Source: Alphaproteobacteria bacterium
GTDB lineage: Bacteria > Myxococcota_A > UBA796 > CAJQPC01
DNA length: 64,000 bases
Reading direction: 5' to 3'
NCBI GenBank assembly: GCA_020632795.1
Contig: JACKEV010000023.1
Coordinates: 1-64,000 of the forward strand
Shown: piece by piece, positions 18,968 to 27,739 of the stretch
Position numbering within the stretch: position 1 is the first letter of the stretch
Layout: the number at the start of each line of letters is the position of its first letter
Notes under the pieces: model-generated
Told to the model about the DNA's origin: nothing
The model's database searches: none
Seen by the model: only the letters and a program-made list of their open reading frames with translations
Position numbers and translations under genes: made by a program

Positions 18968-21475
18968 ATGTCCGACCCGACCATCGCCGCGAGCCTGATC
19001 CCGATCAACATCGAAGACGAGATGCGGACGTCCTACCTGGACTATTCCATGTCCGTCATCATCGGCCGCGCCCTGCCAGACGTGCGCGACGGCCTCAAGC
19101 CGGTCCACCGCCGCATCCTCTACGCGATGTACGACGAGGGCCTGCTCGCCAGCCGCAAGTACAGCAAGTGCGCGGGCGTGGTCGGCGAGGTGCTCAAGAA
19201 GTACCACCCCCACGGCGACAGCGCGGTCTACGACGCCCTGGTCCGCATGGCCCAGCCCTGGAACATGCGGTACCCGCTGGTCGACGGCCAGGGCAACTTC
19301 GGCTCCCCCGACGGCGACTCCGCAGCGGCCTACCGCTACACCGAGTCCCGCATGATGAAGCTCGCGCAGGAGCTGCTCGCGGACATCGAGAAGGAGACCG
19401 TCAACTTCACCCCCAACTTCGACGGCGTACACCTTGAGCCCGAGGTGCTGCCCGCCCGCTTCCCCAACCTGCTGGTCAACGGCTCCGAGGGCATCGCGGT
19501 GGGCATGGCCACCAAGATCCCACCCCACAACCTCGCCGAGGTCATCAACGCCACCGTCGCCCTGATCGACGACCCCGAGCTGACCAGCGAGCAGCTCATG
19601 GCCGAGCACGTCCCGGGGCCCGACTTCCCCACCGGGGCGCTCATCTACGGCCGCGCCGGCATCCACGACGCCTACACCACCGGCCGGGGCCGGGTCATCA
19701 TCCGCGCCCGCACCCACTTCGAGGACATCAGCGCCGAGCGCCAGGCCATCATCATCGACGAGCTGCCCTTCCAGGTGGGCGCCAACCGCATCATGGAGCA
19801 GATCGCCGGCCTGGTGCGGGACAAGCGCATCGAGGGCATCGCCGCGATCCGCGACGAGTCCGACCGCACCGGCCGCCGGGTGGTCATCGAGCTCAAGCGC
19901 GACGCCTACGGCGAGGTCGTGCTCAACAAGCTGTTCAAGCACACCGACCTCCAGGCCACCTTCGGCGTGATCCTGCTGGCCATCGTCAACGGCCAGCCCC
20001 AGGTGCTGACCCTGCGCGAGATGCTCGCCCAGTACATCTCCCACCGCCGCGACGTCATCACCCGGCGCTGCCGCTACGAGCTGCGCAAGGCCCGCGAGCG
20101 CGCGCACCTGGTGGAGGGCTTCCTCAAGGCCCTCGACCTCATCGACGAGATCATCGCCCTCATCCGCGCCTCCCGCACCACCGACGAGGCCCGCGAGGGC
20201 CTGATCTCCCGGTTCGAGTTCTCCGAGATCCAGGCCCGCGCCATCCTGGAGATGCAGCTCCGCCGCCTCACCGGCCTGGAGCGCGAGAAGCTGGAGGAGG
20301 AGTACGCCGAGCTGCTCGCCACCATCGAGCGCCTGGAGGCCATCCTGGCCTCGGACGCGCTCCTGATGCAGGTGGTCAAGGACGAGCTGATCGAGGTGCG
20401 CGACGCCTTCACCGACCCCCGGCGCACCGAGATCGTCGACGCGGTGGGCGAGCTGAACATCCTCGACCTCATCGCCGAGGAGGAGCAGGTCGTGACCATG
20501 TCGGTCAACGGCTACATCAAGCGCTCCTCCCTCGACCTCTACCAGGAGCAGCGCCGCGGCGGCATGGGCCGCAAGGGCATGCGCACCCGCGACGAGGACT
20601 CGGTGCGCGAGATCTTCATCGCGAACACCCACAGCTTCCTGCTGGTCTTCACCACCCAGGGCCTGGTCTACCGCCTGCCCGTCTACGCCATCCCCGAGGC
20701 CGGCCGCGACGCCAAGGGCAAGCCCATCGTCAACCTCGTCCAGCTCGAGCCCGACGAGGAGGTCGCCGCCGTCCTGAGCATCCGCGAGTTCGGCGAGGAG
20801 GACGACCTGCTGTTCTGCTCCCGGCGGGGCCTGGTCAAGCGCACCCCCCTGTCCGACTACAAGAACCTCCGCAACGTGGGCCTGCGCGCCTACGACTGCG
20901 CCGAGGACGACTCCCTGTTCACCGTGGTGCTGCGCGGCGACGAAGAGGAGGTCATGATCGCCACCCGCGACGGCATGTCCATCCGCTTCCCCGTCGAGGA
21001 GGTGCGCCACATGGGCCGCGTCGCCCGGGGCGTGAAGGGCATCCAGCTCCAGGACGACGATGAGATCGTCTCGACGGAGGTCATCGCCAACGACCCCTCC
21101 CTCGAGGTGCTCGCGGTCACCGAGAACGGCTACGGCAAGCGCACCGCGCTGGACGAGTACCGGGTCCAGGGTCGGGGCGGCCAGGGCATCATCAACATCA
21201 AGACCGACGAGCGCAACGGCCACGTCGCCGGCACCCTGCAGGTCCACGACGACGACAAGGTCATGCTGATCACCGACACCGGCCGGGTCATCAAGATCGC
21301 GGTGGCCGAGATCCGCTCCCAGGGCCGGAACACCATGGGCGTCACCCTGATGCGCGTCGGCGACGACGAGCGCATCGTCTCGGTCACCCGGGTGGTCGAG
21401 GAGGACGAGGACGACGAGGACGACGAGGTCGTCGGGCATGACGACGCCTTCGAGGACGGCGACGGCGAGGAGTAG
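18968..21475 (+). CDS. gyrA: DNA gyrase subunit A
   Basis: 835 residues, the usual length. The N-terminal breakage-reunion domain has the family sequence SYLDYSMSVIIGRALPDVRDG, the quinolone region HPHGDSAVYDALVRMAQP and the catalytic Arg123-Tyr124 in AAAYRYTE. Ser85 and Asp89, equivalent to E. coli Ser83 and Asp87, are unchanged, so no target-site quinolone resistance is seen. The C-terminal pinwheel carries a GyrA box QRRGGMG (canonical QRRGGKG, with Met for Lys), which marks gyrase rather than topoisomerase IV. It ends in a very acidic tail. gyrB is not in the window. The ATG is preceded by GGAG. Confidence 0.97.
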   Translation: MSDPTIAASLIPINIEDEMRTSYLDYSMSVIIGRALPDVRDGLKPVHRRILYAMYDEGLLASRKYSKCAGVVGEVLKKYHPHGDSAVYDALVRMAQPWNMRYPLVDGQGNFGSPDGDSAAAYRYTESRMMKLAQELLADIEKETVNFTPNFDGVHLEPEVLPARFPNLLVNGSEGIAVGMATKIPPHNLAEVINATVALIDDPELTSEQLMAEHVPGPDFPTGALIYGRAGIHDAYTTGRGRVIIRARTHFEDISAERQAIIIDELPFQVGANRIMEQIAGLVRDKRIEGIAAIRDESDRTGRRVVIELKRDAYGEVVLNKLFKHTDLQATFGVILLAIVNGQPQVLTLREMLAQYISHRRDVITRRCRYELRKARERAHLVEGFLKALDLIDEIIALIRASRTTDEAREGLISRFEFSEIQARAILEMQLRRLTGLEREKLEEEYAELLATIERLEAILASDALLMQVVKDELIEVRDAFTDPRRTEIVDAVGELNILDLIAEEEQVVTMSVNGYIKRSSLDLYQEQRRGGMGRKGMRTRDEDSVREIFIANTHSFLLVFTTQGLVYRLPVYAIPEAGRDAKGKPIVNLVQLEPDEEVAAVLSIREFGEEDDLLFCSRRGLVKRTPLSDYKNLRNVGLRAYDCAEDDSLFTVVLRGDEEEVMIATRDGMSIRFPVEEVRHMGRVARGVKGIQLQDDDEIVSTEVIANDPSLEVLAVTENGYGKRTALDEYRVQGRGGQGIINIKTDERNGHVAGTLQVHDDDKVMLITDTGRVIKIAVAEIRSQGRNTMGVTLMRVGDDERIVSVTRVVEEDEDDEDDEVVGHDDAFEDGDGEE

Positions 21476-21553
21476 GGGCGCGCGCCGGGTGGGCGCCGGT
21501 GACCGCTTCGGGTTATCCTCCGGGGGTACCTGGGTAGCATCACGCGAGGAATC

Positions 21554-22351
21554 GTGCGCTCGGCCATCGCGCTCCTTGGCCTGCGGTCCATCGTGGCCGC
21601 TACGCTCACCCTGATCGGCGTCCCCACCCTGGTGGCGCTGGGCGTCCTCGGCCCCTGGAGCCCCTGGGCCCTGGAGCGCGCCGACCGCACGGCCCGCAGC
21701 GGCGCGGTGGATGAGGCCCTGGTCGCCTACCAGCAGATCGCCCGCTACAGCCCCTGGGACGCCGATTGCGCCGACGCCCTGCTGCGCGCGGCGGTGCTCG
21801 CCGAGGCCGACAACCGCCCCCAGCGGGCCAACGCCCTGCTGCGCCGCTTCCAGGAGCGCTGGCCCGACCACCCCCGCGCCGCCGAGGCCATGGCCCGCCG
21901 GGGCCGCGTGGTCGCCACCGCCCTACGGGACCCCACCCGGGGCGCGCGCCTGCTGCGTGACGCTGCCGACCTTGACCCGCACCACCCCGACGTCGTCGCC
22001 TGGCGCCTGGAGGCCGCGCTGCACGCCGAGGCGGCGGGCGCTGAGCGCCTCGCCTGGCTCGATCTGGAGCAGATCGCCCGCGAGCACCCCGACGACGCCC
22101 CCCGCGCCTGGCTGGCCATGGCCCGCATGCGCCTGGCCGGCGGGGACCCCTCGGGCGCCCAGGTCCTCTACCAGCGGGTGCTGGACACGGGCACGGTGAC
22201 CGAAGCCGACGAGACCCTCGCCCGGCTGGGCCTGTCCATCTGCCTGGAGGACCTCGGCGACGCTGAGGGCGCTGCGGCGGTGGCCGAGGCGGGCGCTTTG
22301 GACGTACGAAGAGATCGCGTGTTGCACCGCCACGAGGCCCGAAGCCGATGA
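21554..22351 (+). CDS. Membrane-anchored TPR protein
   Basis: 265 residues from a GTG with AGGA about 5 nt upstream. A hydrophobic N-terminal segment (IVAATLTLIGVPTLVALGVL, about 12-31) acts as a signal anchor. The remainder is Ala-rich helical hairpins in tetratricopeptide/TolA-like spacing (DEALVAYQQIARYSPWD, RANALLRRFQERWPDHP, AQVLYQRVL). TPRs mediate protein contacts, and the partner is unknown. The end overlaps the next gene by 4 bp (ATGA), tying it to the secreted nuclease. Confidence 0.8.
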   Translation: MRSAIALLGLRSIVAATLTLIGVPTLVALGVLGPWSPWALERADRTARSGAVDEALVAYQQIARYSPWDADCADALLRAAVLAEADNRPQRANALLRRFQERWPDHPRAAEAMARRGRVVATALRDPTRGARLLRDAADLDPHHPDVVAWRLEAALHAEAAGAERLAWLDLEQIAREHPDDAPRAWLAMARMRLAGGDPSGAQVLYQRVLDTGTVTEADETLARLGLSICLEDLGDAEGAAAVAEAGALDVRRDRVLHRHEARSR

Positions 22352-22941
22352 GCCTGATCCTTGCCTTTGTCCTCGCGTGCACAGGCAAGGATGACTCCCC
22401 GGGCGTCTCTTTCCCCGATGACACCGACGTCACGGACGACACGGGCGAGATCGACCCGGACGCGGCGGTGCGGGCCATCGACCCCTCCACCCTGCCCGCC
22501 GGGGCCAACCCCTGCGACACGCCCCGCCTGGTGCGGGTGACCTGGGTGGTGGACGGCGACACCGCGGACGTGGTCCCCGACGGCGGCGGCCCCGAGGAGC
22601 GCCTGCGCTTCATCGGCCTCAACGCCCCCGAGCTGGCCTACGGCGGCAACGAGGGCGACTGCTACGGCGAGGAGGCCAGCCTCTTCGTGCGCGAGCTGAT
22701 CAAGGACCGCCTGATCTGGTTGACCTTCGACGGCAACTGCACCGACCGCTACGACCGCACCCTCGCCTACCTGCACCTCGACGCGCGGGAGGAGGGCTTC
22801 GTCAACCGCTACATCGTGCGCAGCGGCTACGCCTTCGCCTACCCCTTCGACGAGACGGACACCTTCGAGGCCGAGTTCGACGCCGACGAGACCTTCGCGC
22901 GGGAGGCCGGCCTGGCCATGTGGGGCGCCTGCGACCTCTGA
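22348..22941 (+). CDS. Secreted thermonuclease-like (SNase) lipoprotein
   Basis: 197 residues. MSLILAFVLACTG is a short lipoprotein signal with Cys11, followed by an acidic linker of about 40 residues (DDTDVTDDTGEID). Residues about 60-195 match the SNase fold: VRVTWVVDGDTADV with the metal Asp, RLRFIGLNAPE with the catalytic Arg and Glu region, and YDRTLAYLHLD with the second Arg. It should cut DNA or RNA with Ca2+ at the cell surface or in the periplasm. Use in nutrient scavenging by a predatory or saprophytic bacterium is an inference. It is translationally coupled to the upstream TPR protein. Confidence 0.85.
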   Translation: MSLILAFVLACTGKDDSPGVSFPDDTDVTDDTGEIDPDAAVRAIDPSTLPAGANPCDTPRLVRVTWVVDGDTADVVPDGGGPEERLRFIGLNAPELAYGGNEGDCYGEEASLFVRELIKDRLIWLTFDGNCTDRYDRTLAYLHLDAREEGFVNRYIVRSGYAFAYPFDETDTFEAEFDADETFAREAGLAMWGACDL

Positions 22942-22951
22942 GCCCGGCGGC

Positions 22952-25381
22952 CTAAGGCTTGGGCGGGGTCAGCACCAGGGCGCTGCGGGCGAAGCGCTCG
23001 ACCTGCTCGTTGGTGTAGTAGAGGTCGTTGCGGTCGCCCCGCGCCCAGGTCCGGAGCTGGTCCTGGTAGTGGCGGCTGGCGGGCTGCCCGGAGTTGCCGG
23101 GGGGCAGCACATAGGTCGACGCGCTGAGGTCCGACAGGGGCATGATGAGCCGGAACGACGAGATGTGGTCGGTCTGCCAGCCCTCGACCCAGCTCGACCC
23201 CCCGACGGCGACGGTGTTGTCGGAGCCCGCGCCAGCCACGGTGCCCGCGTTGAGCATGGAGAGCTGGGAGACCTCAGCGGCGAAGGGGTGGTCGAACGCG
23301 ACCGCGTGCACGTCACCCCACTCCCACAAGCTGGTGTCCTCGCCGTAGGTGGCCACCAGGCTGTCCCAGGTGTTGAGGAGCGCCTTGCGGATGGCCATGT
23401 CGGGGTCTTCGGTGAACCGCTCCAGCCCGCCGTCGACGTCCAGCACGGTCTGCCCGGCGGGCGCGACGGCCAGGTACATCTCGACGCCGTCCTCGCCCAG
23501 CTCGTCGGTGAGGAGCTGCCGGATGAGCTGCTCCTGGAACTCCCCCCAGATCAGGGGCGCGATGGACTCGGCGTCGGTCTGGTAGTCCCAGTCCGCCAGG
23601 GTGTCGCGCACCCACTTCGCCCCGACGCTGTTGGGGTCGGAGACGTTGATGAGGCGGGCCAGGTTGGCCTTGGCCTGGGGGTCGTGGCGGTCGAGCTGGA
23701 TCTCCGCGATGGTGTCGACGGTGTGGGTCGGGGTCTCGGACAGCAGGGCCTCGATGCGGTGCTGGCGCCAGGGCAGCTCGTACTGGGCGGCCATGACCGC
23801 CCCCAGGGGGGAGGGCGCGCCGTCGATCACCGGCAGGCTGTTGGCGGACGCGATGAAGCCGGCCTCGGGGGCCTGGATCCGGACGCGCTCGGCGGCGAAG
23901 CCGGTCCAGCCCGGGGCCACCAGCTCGACCGGCGGCGGCGGGGGGGGCTCCTCCGCGGCGGGCTTCTTCTTCTTGCTGCCCTTGGGCTCCTCCTCGGGGA
24001 CGGGCGCGGGCCGCGCGTCCGAGGCGATGTAGGGCACCCGGCCGGTGTGGCCCTCGCGCACGGGGTGCTGGCCGGTGATGGTCCAGCCGAAGTCGCCGGT
24101 GGTGTCGGCCAGAAGGAGGTTCAGGGAGACGATCATCGAGGTGTCGGAGAGGGGCAGGGCCTCCTCCACCGAGCCGGCGCGGGCCAGGGCGCGCAGCACG
24201 TCCGCGCTGCGGTCGACGGTCTCCATGGCATGCCAGCGCAGCACCAGCAGGTGCTTGCCATCCAGCTCGGTGAGGACCGGCCCGAGCTTCGTCCAGTTCA
24301 CGGTCTCGGTGCGGCTGCCCTCGTCCTTGACCTCGACGGTGACGCTGCGGGCCTCCAGGGTCTCGTCGACCCCGTTGAGCCGGTAGCCCTGCTCGCCGAC
24401 CCGCTCGACCACCGCGAGGTCCATGTAGTCGGCGCCCACGTTGGTGACGCCCCAGGCCAGGCTGTCGTTGTGCCCCGCCACCACCCCGGGCAGGCCGGGC
24501 ACGGTGAAGCCGGCGGCGTGCACGCCCCCGCCCGAGACGTCCGCCACGTACCACGGGCTGGGCACCAGCAGGTGGAGGTGCACGTCGTTGGCCAGGATGG
24601 GCTTGCCGTCGGCGCTGCGCTCGGGGCCGACGACCCAGGCGTTGGAGGCCTGGGGGCTGTGGTAGATGGTGAGGGTCTCGAAGAACGCCTTGGCGGGGCC
24701 GGTCAGCTCGCCGGCCTGGGTGGTGCGCAGCCGGCCCCAGTCGGCCTCCACAGGGGTGGCCTGGGGGTGGGGGCCGAACAGGGCGTCGACGTCGGCGCGG
24801 TCCAGGCGATCGCGCAGCTGGTAGGCGACCAGCTCCTGGGGGGCGTTGGTCGAGAGGGTCAACGAGAACAGGTAGATGGACGCCATCGTGTCGAGGGGGG
24901 TCCACTCGGTCCAGCGGTCCTGCTTGAGCAGGCGGTGCTCGATGGAGAGGCCCTTGAGGCTGTCGGCGCCGGCGTTGACCCCGGCGGTGTAGGCCGCGAT
25001 GACGAACCGGGTCTCCGGCTCCAGGGCCTTGAGGGACGCCTCGGCCTGCGCGCGCAGCCCCAGGCCCGCCATGAAGGTGTCCAGGTCGGCGGTCTTGGGG
25101 CCGATGTAGGCGGACAGCTCGCCGTAGGCCAGGCGCCGGGTGGCGTCGAGCTGGAAGAGGCGGTCCTGGGCGTGGGCGTAGCCCAGGGCGAAGGCGGCGT
25201 CGGCCTCGGAGGCCGCGCGGATGTGGGGCACGCCGCGCTCGTCCCGGTGGACGACGACCTCGCCGGCCAGGCCTTCGGCCTCGGCTTCGCCAGCGAGCTG
25301 GGGGAGGCTGCGGCCCTGGGTCATCAGGGTGGTGAGCGCGCAGCCGGACAGGACCAGGGACAGGAGGATGGCGGTTCTCAT
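22952..25381 (-). CDS. Penicillin acylase family (Ntn hydrolase) lipoprotein
   Basis: 809 residues. The start at 25381 is preferred because it opens with a lipoprotein signal, MRTAILLSLVLSGCALTT (Cys14); an in-frame start at 25426 would hide it. An alpha subunit with VVHRDERGVPHIRAASEADA and AQDRLFQLDATRRLAYGELS is followed by the autocleavage site, HSPQA before Ser246 in SNAWVVG, where Ser becomes the N-terminal nucleophile of the beta subunit. GHNDSLAWGVTNVGADYMDL is another family motif. A Lys/Pro-rich insert near residues 460-485 is unusual. Possible substrates are penicillins, acyl-homoserine lactones or lipopeptides; the sequence does not decide. Confidence 0.9.
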   Translation of the reverse strand: MRTAILLSLVLSGCALTTLMTQGRSLPQLAGEAEAEGLAGEVVVHRDERGVPHIRAASEADAAFALGYAHAQDRLFQLDATRRLAYGELSAYIGPKTADLDTFMAGLGLRAQAEASLKALEPETRFVIAAYTAGVNAGADSLKGLSIEHRLLKQDRWTEWTPLDTMASIYLFSLTLSTNAPQELVAYQLRDRLDRADVDALFGPHPQATPVEADWGRLRTTQAGELTGPAKAFFETLTIYHSPQASNAWVVGPERSADGKPILANDVHLHLLVPSPWYVADVSGGGVHAAGFTVPGLPGVVAGHNDSLAWGVTNVGADYMDLAVVERVGEQGYRLNGVDETLEARSVTVEVKDEGSRTETVNWTKLGPVLTELDGKHLLVLRWHAMETVDRSADVLRALARAGSVEEALPLSDTSMIVSLNLLLADTTGDFGWTITGQHPVREGHTGRVPYIASDARPAPVPEEEPKGSKKKKPAAEEPPPPPPVELVAPGWTGFAAERVRIQAPEAGFIASANSLPVIDGAPSPLGAVMAAQYELPWRQHRIEALLSETPTHTVDTIAEIQLDRHDPQAKANLARLINVSDPNSVGAKWVRDTLADWDYQTDAESIAPLIWGEFQEQLIRQLLTDELGEDGVEMYLAVAPAGQTVLDVDGGLERFTEDPDMAIRKALLNTWDSLVATYGEDTSLWEWGDVHAVAFDHPFAAEVSQLSMLNAGTVAGAGSDNTVAVGGSSWVEGWQTDHISSFRLIMPLSDLSASTYVLPPGNSGQPASRHYQDQLRTWARGDRNDLYYTNEQVERFARSALVLTPPKP

Positions 25382-25458
25382 GCGCGGCAGATTAACGCGG
25401 ATCGGCCCGCCCTCGCCCGTGGTCATGTAGGATCCCCCCTTGGCCCTGGAGGTCCGTC

Positions 25459-27324
25459 GTGCGTGCGCTGAAGATCGCCCTGGATGGAGTGACGCGGGGG
25501 GTCCTGTCTGCGCTGGCCATGTGCATCTCTGAGGCCGGGGGCATGATCTTCATCTGGAACGTCTCCCGGGGGTTCCCGCTCTCGATGGAGGCCTACCGGT
25601 GGGGCAGTGCCCAGGAGGTGGTGCTGGGGGCGATCCTGGGGCTTGTGTTGTCCCCTGCCCTCTTGGCGCCGCGGGGGCGTGCGCTGCACGCGCTCGGGCT
25701 GATCGTCGTCTGGGTGGGCCTGGCTTGGGTGTTCCCGCCCGTCGAGAGCAGCATGGTCTTGAGCCTCGCCCCCGCGGTCGGCGGCAGCATGCTGTACCTG
25801 GGGGGGCTCGGGCTCGCGACGCGCTGGCCTCGAGCCTCGGTCGGGCTCGGGGCGACCACTCTGGCGCTGGTGCTGACCCTGCCCGAGTTCTTCCTGGGCG
25901 GCGCGCGCTCGGTGGAGGCCACCCGGCCCGATGCTGTGGCCGAGGGCCCCGACGTGGTGCTGGTCGTGATGGACACCGTCCGGGCCTCCAGCGTGTCGGC
26001 GTACGGCTACCCGGTCGAGACCACGCCCCACTTCGATCGGCTGGCGGCCGAGGGGGCCTTGTTCAAGCGGGCGGTGGCCCCGTCCACCTGGTCGCTGCCC
26101 TCGCATGCCTCCTTCTTCACCGGCCACTTCACCTCGGCGCACGGCGGCCACTCGGAGACCGGCACCCTGGACGAGGCCCTGCCCACCCTCGCCGATGTGT
26201 TCGCCGAGGCCGGCTACGAGACCGCGCTGTTCAGCGCGAACCCCCACCTCTCCGACGCCTTCGGGCTCGCCCGGGGCTACCGCTTCGAGGACCAGGCCTG
26301 GCGGGGGGACAGGACCATCGCCCATGTGTTCACGGCCCACCGGCTCCTCGCGGTGATGGGGTACGGGGAGGACGACAAGGGCGGGGGCCGGGTCGCGGGC
26401 AACTTCGAGCGCTGGGTGGCCAGGCGCCCGGCCGACGCGCCGCCGGCCTTCGTCACCCTCAACTTCCTGGAGGCCCACGCCCCCTACGAGAAGGTCCCCG
26501 AGCCCTTCCTGTCCCGGTTCACCGACCGGCCCCACGCCGAGCTGGCGGACGTCAGCAACCTGGCGATGGCCGACATCTTCAACGCCAGCCTCACCCCGGA
26601 GGACGTCGAGCGGATGCGCGTGCCGATGGGTGAGATGTACCACGCCAGCGTGGCCTACACCGACCACCTGCTCTCCCGGGTCGTCGACGCCCTGCGGGCC
26701 CGGGGCTCCCTCGACGACACCGTGCTCATCGTGTTGGCGGACCACGGCGAGCTGTTGGGCGAGCACAACCGCTTCGGCCACGGCCGCCCCCTCTACGAGC
26801 CCGATCTGTGGGTCCCCCTGATGATCCGCTACCCGGCCGCGGTGCCCGCCGGGGTCGCGGTGGACCAGCCGGTGTCGACGGTGGGGGTGATGGCGACCGC
26901 GCTGGCGCTGGCCGGGCTGGACGCCCCGCCGGTGCAGGTGGGCTCGCTGCTCCCCGCGCTCCGGGGGGAGCCCGCCGGCCAGCCGCTCATCGTGGAGCGC
27001 TACCGGATGGAGCGCGGCGCCCCCACGCAGGACCCGATGTCGATGCCCGACCAGCGCTATCGGGTCTACTACAGCGGGCCCTGGAAGCTGGTGACGTGGA
27101 CCGGCGGCCCGCCGATGCTCTTCGACCTCGCGGCGGACCCCACCGAGGACCACGACCTCGCCGACCAGGACCCCGCGCAGCGCGCCGCCCTTGAGGCCGA
27201 GCTGGACGGCTGGGCGACGCGCCTGGGCCTGCCGCCCCTGGACGCGGCGGCCGTGGAGGGCGAGGGCCCGAAGATGGATGAGGAGACGCGGGATCGGCTG
27301 GAGGCGTTGGGGTACGTCGAGTGA
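25459..27324 (+). CDS. Membrane-anchored sulfatase/phosphoesterase family protein
   Basis: 621 residues from a GTG with GGAGG upstream. Four to five membrane segments (about 15-150) precede an alkaline-phosphatase-superfamily sulfatase domain: DVVLVVMDTVRASSVSAYGY (metal Asp pair), then TWSLPSHASFFTG at the nucleophile position, and later LIVLADHGELLGEHNRFGHG (metal Asp-His). The usual C/S-x-P-x-R of true sulfatases is S-L-P-S-H here, with His for Arg, as in other membrane sulfatase-like proteins, so it may be a phosphotransferase or hydrolase with another substrate. It overlaps the next small membrane gene by 4 bp and is divergent from the acylase. Confidence 0.85.
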   Translation: MRALKIALDGVTRGVLSALAMCISEAGGMIFIWNVSRGFPLSMEAYRWGSAQEVVLGAILGLVLSPALLAPRGRALHALGLIVVWVGLAWVFPPVESSMVLSLAPAVGGSMLYLGGLGLATRWPRASVGLGATTLALVLTLPEFFLGGARSVEATRPDAVAEGPDVVLVVMDTVRASSVSAYGYPVETTPHFDRLAAEGALFKRAVAPSTWSLPSHASFFTGHFTSAHGGHSETGTLDEALPTLADVFAEAGYETALFSANPHLSDAFGLARGYRFEDQAWRGDRTIAHVFTAHRLLAVMGYGEDDKGGGRVAGNFERWVARRPADAPPAFVTLNFLEAHAPYEKVPEPFLSRFTDRPHAELADVSNLAMADIFNASLTPEDVERMRVPMGEMYHASVAYTDHLLSRVVDALRARGSLDDTVLIVLADHGELLGEHNRFGHGRPLYEPDLWVPLMIRYPAAVPAGVAVDQPVSTVGVMATALALAGLDAPPVQVGSLLPALRGEPAGQPLIVERYRMERGAPTQDPMSMPDQRYRVYYSGPWKLVTWTGGPPMLFDLAADPTEDHDLADQDPAQRAALEAELDGWATRLGLPPLDAAAVEGEGPKMDEETRDRLEALGYVE

Positions 27325-27707
27325 CGCCTCCCCATGACGACACCCCCGCTCGCCGCGTCGCCGCCGTCGCCGGCCCGACCCTGCTCGCGGTGACCAGCTC
27401 CGAGACCCTGAACCTCGGCATCTGGGCCCAGGGTCAGCCGACGCTGACCTACCTCAACGGCATGCTGCTCTTCGTCGCGGGCCTGATCGTCCTGCGCACC
27501 TGGCACCGGTGGACCCGGACCTGGGCGGTGGCCGTCACGATCACCGGCTGGCTGGCGCTGCTCGCCGGGCTGGCGCGCATGTTCTTCCCCGCCGCGCCCC
27601 AAGGGGGCGAGAACGCCGCCACCTACGCGTTCATCGGGCTCCTGTTCTCCCTGGGGCTGTGGCTGACGGTCCACGGGTACCGGCGGGGTGACGCGGAGGG
27701 GGCGTAG
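27321..27707 (+). CDS. Small integral membrane protein, 128 aa
   Basis: Starts at a GTG inside the sulfatase stop (GTGA). Three to four hydrophobic helices are visible (about 12-30, 40-58, 66-88, 98-117) with few charges between them. It resembles the conserved small membrane proteins seen next to membrane enzymes but has no motif that names it. It lies 32 bp before the radical SAM gene, so these three + strand genes may share a transcript. Confidence 0.65.
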   Translation: MTPPHDDTPARRVAAVAGPTLLAVTSSETLNLGIWAQGQPTLTYLNGMLLFVAGLIVLRTWHRWTRTWAVAVTITGWLALLAGLARMFFPAAPQGGENAATYAFIGLLFSLGLWLTVHGYRRGDAEGA

Positions 27708-27739
27708 GCTATCCTGGTCGCCTCAAGCCCAGGGCCCGC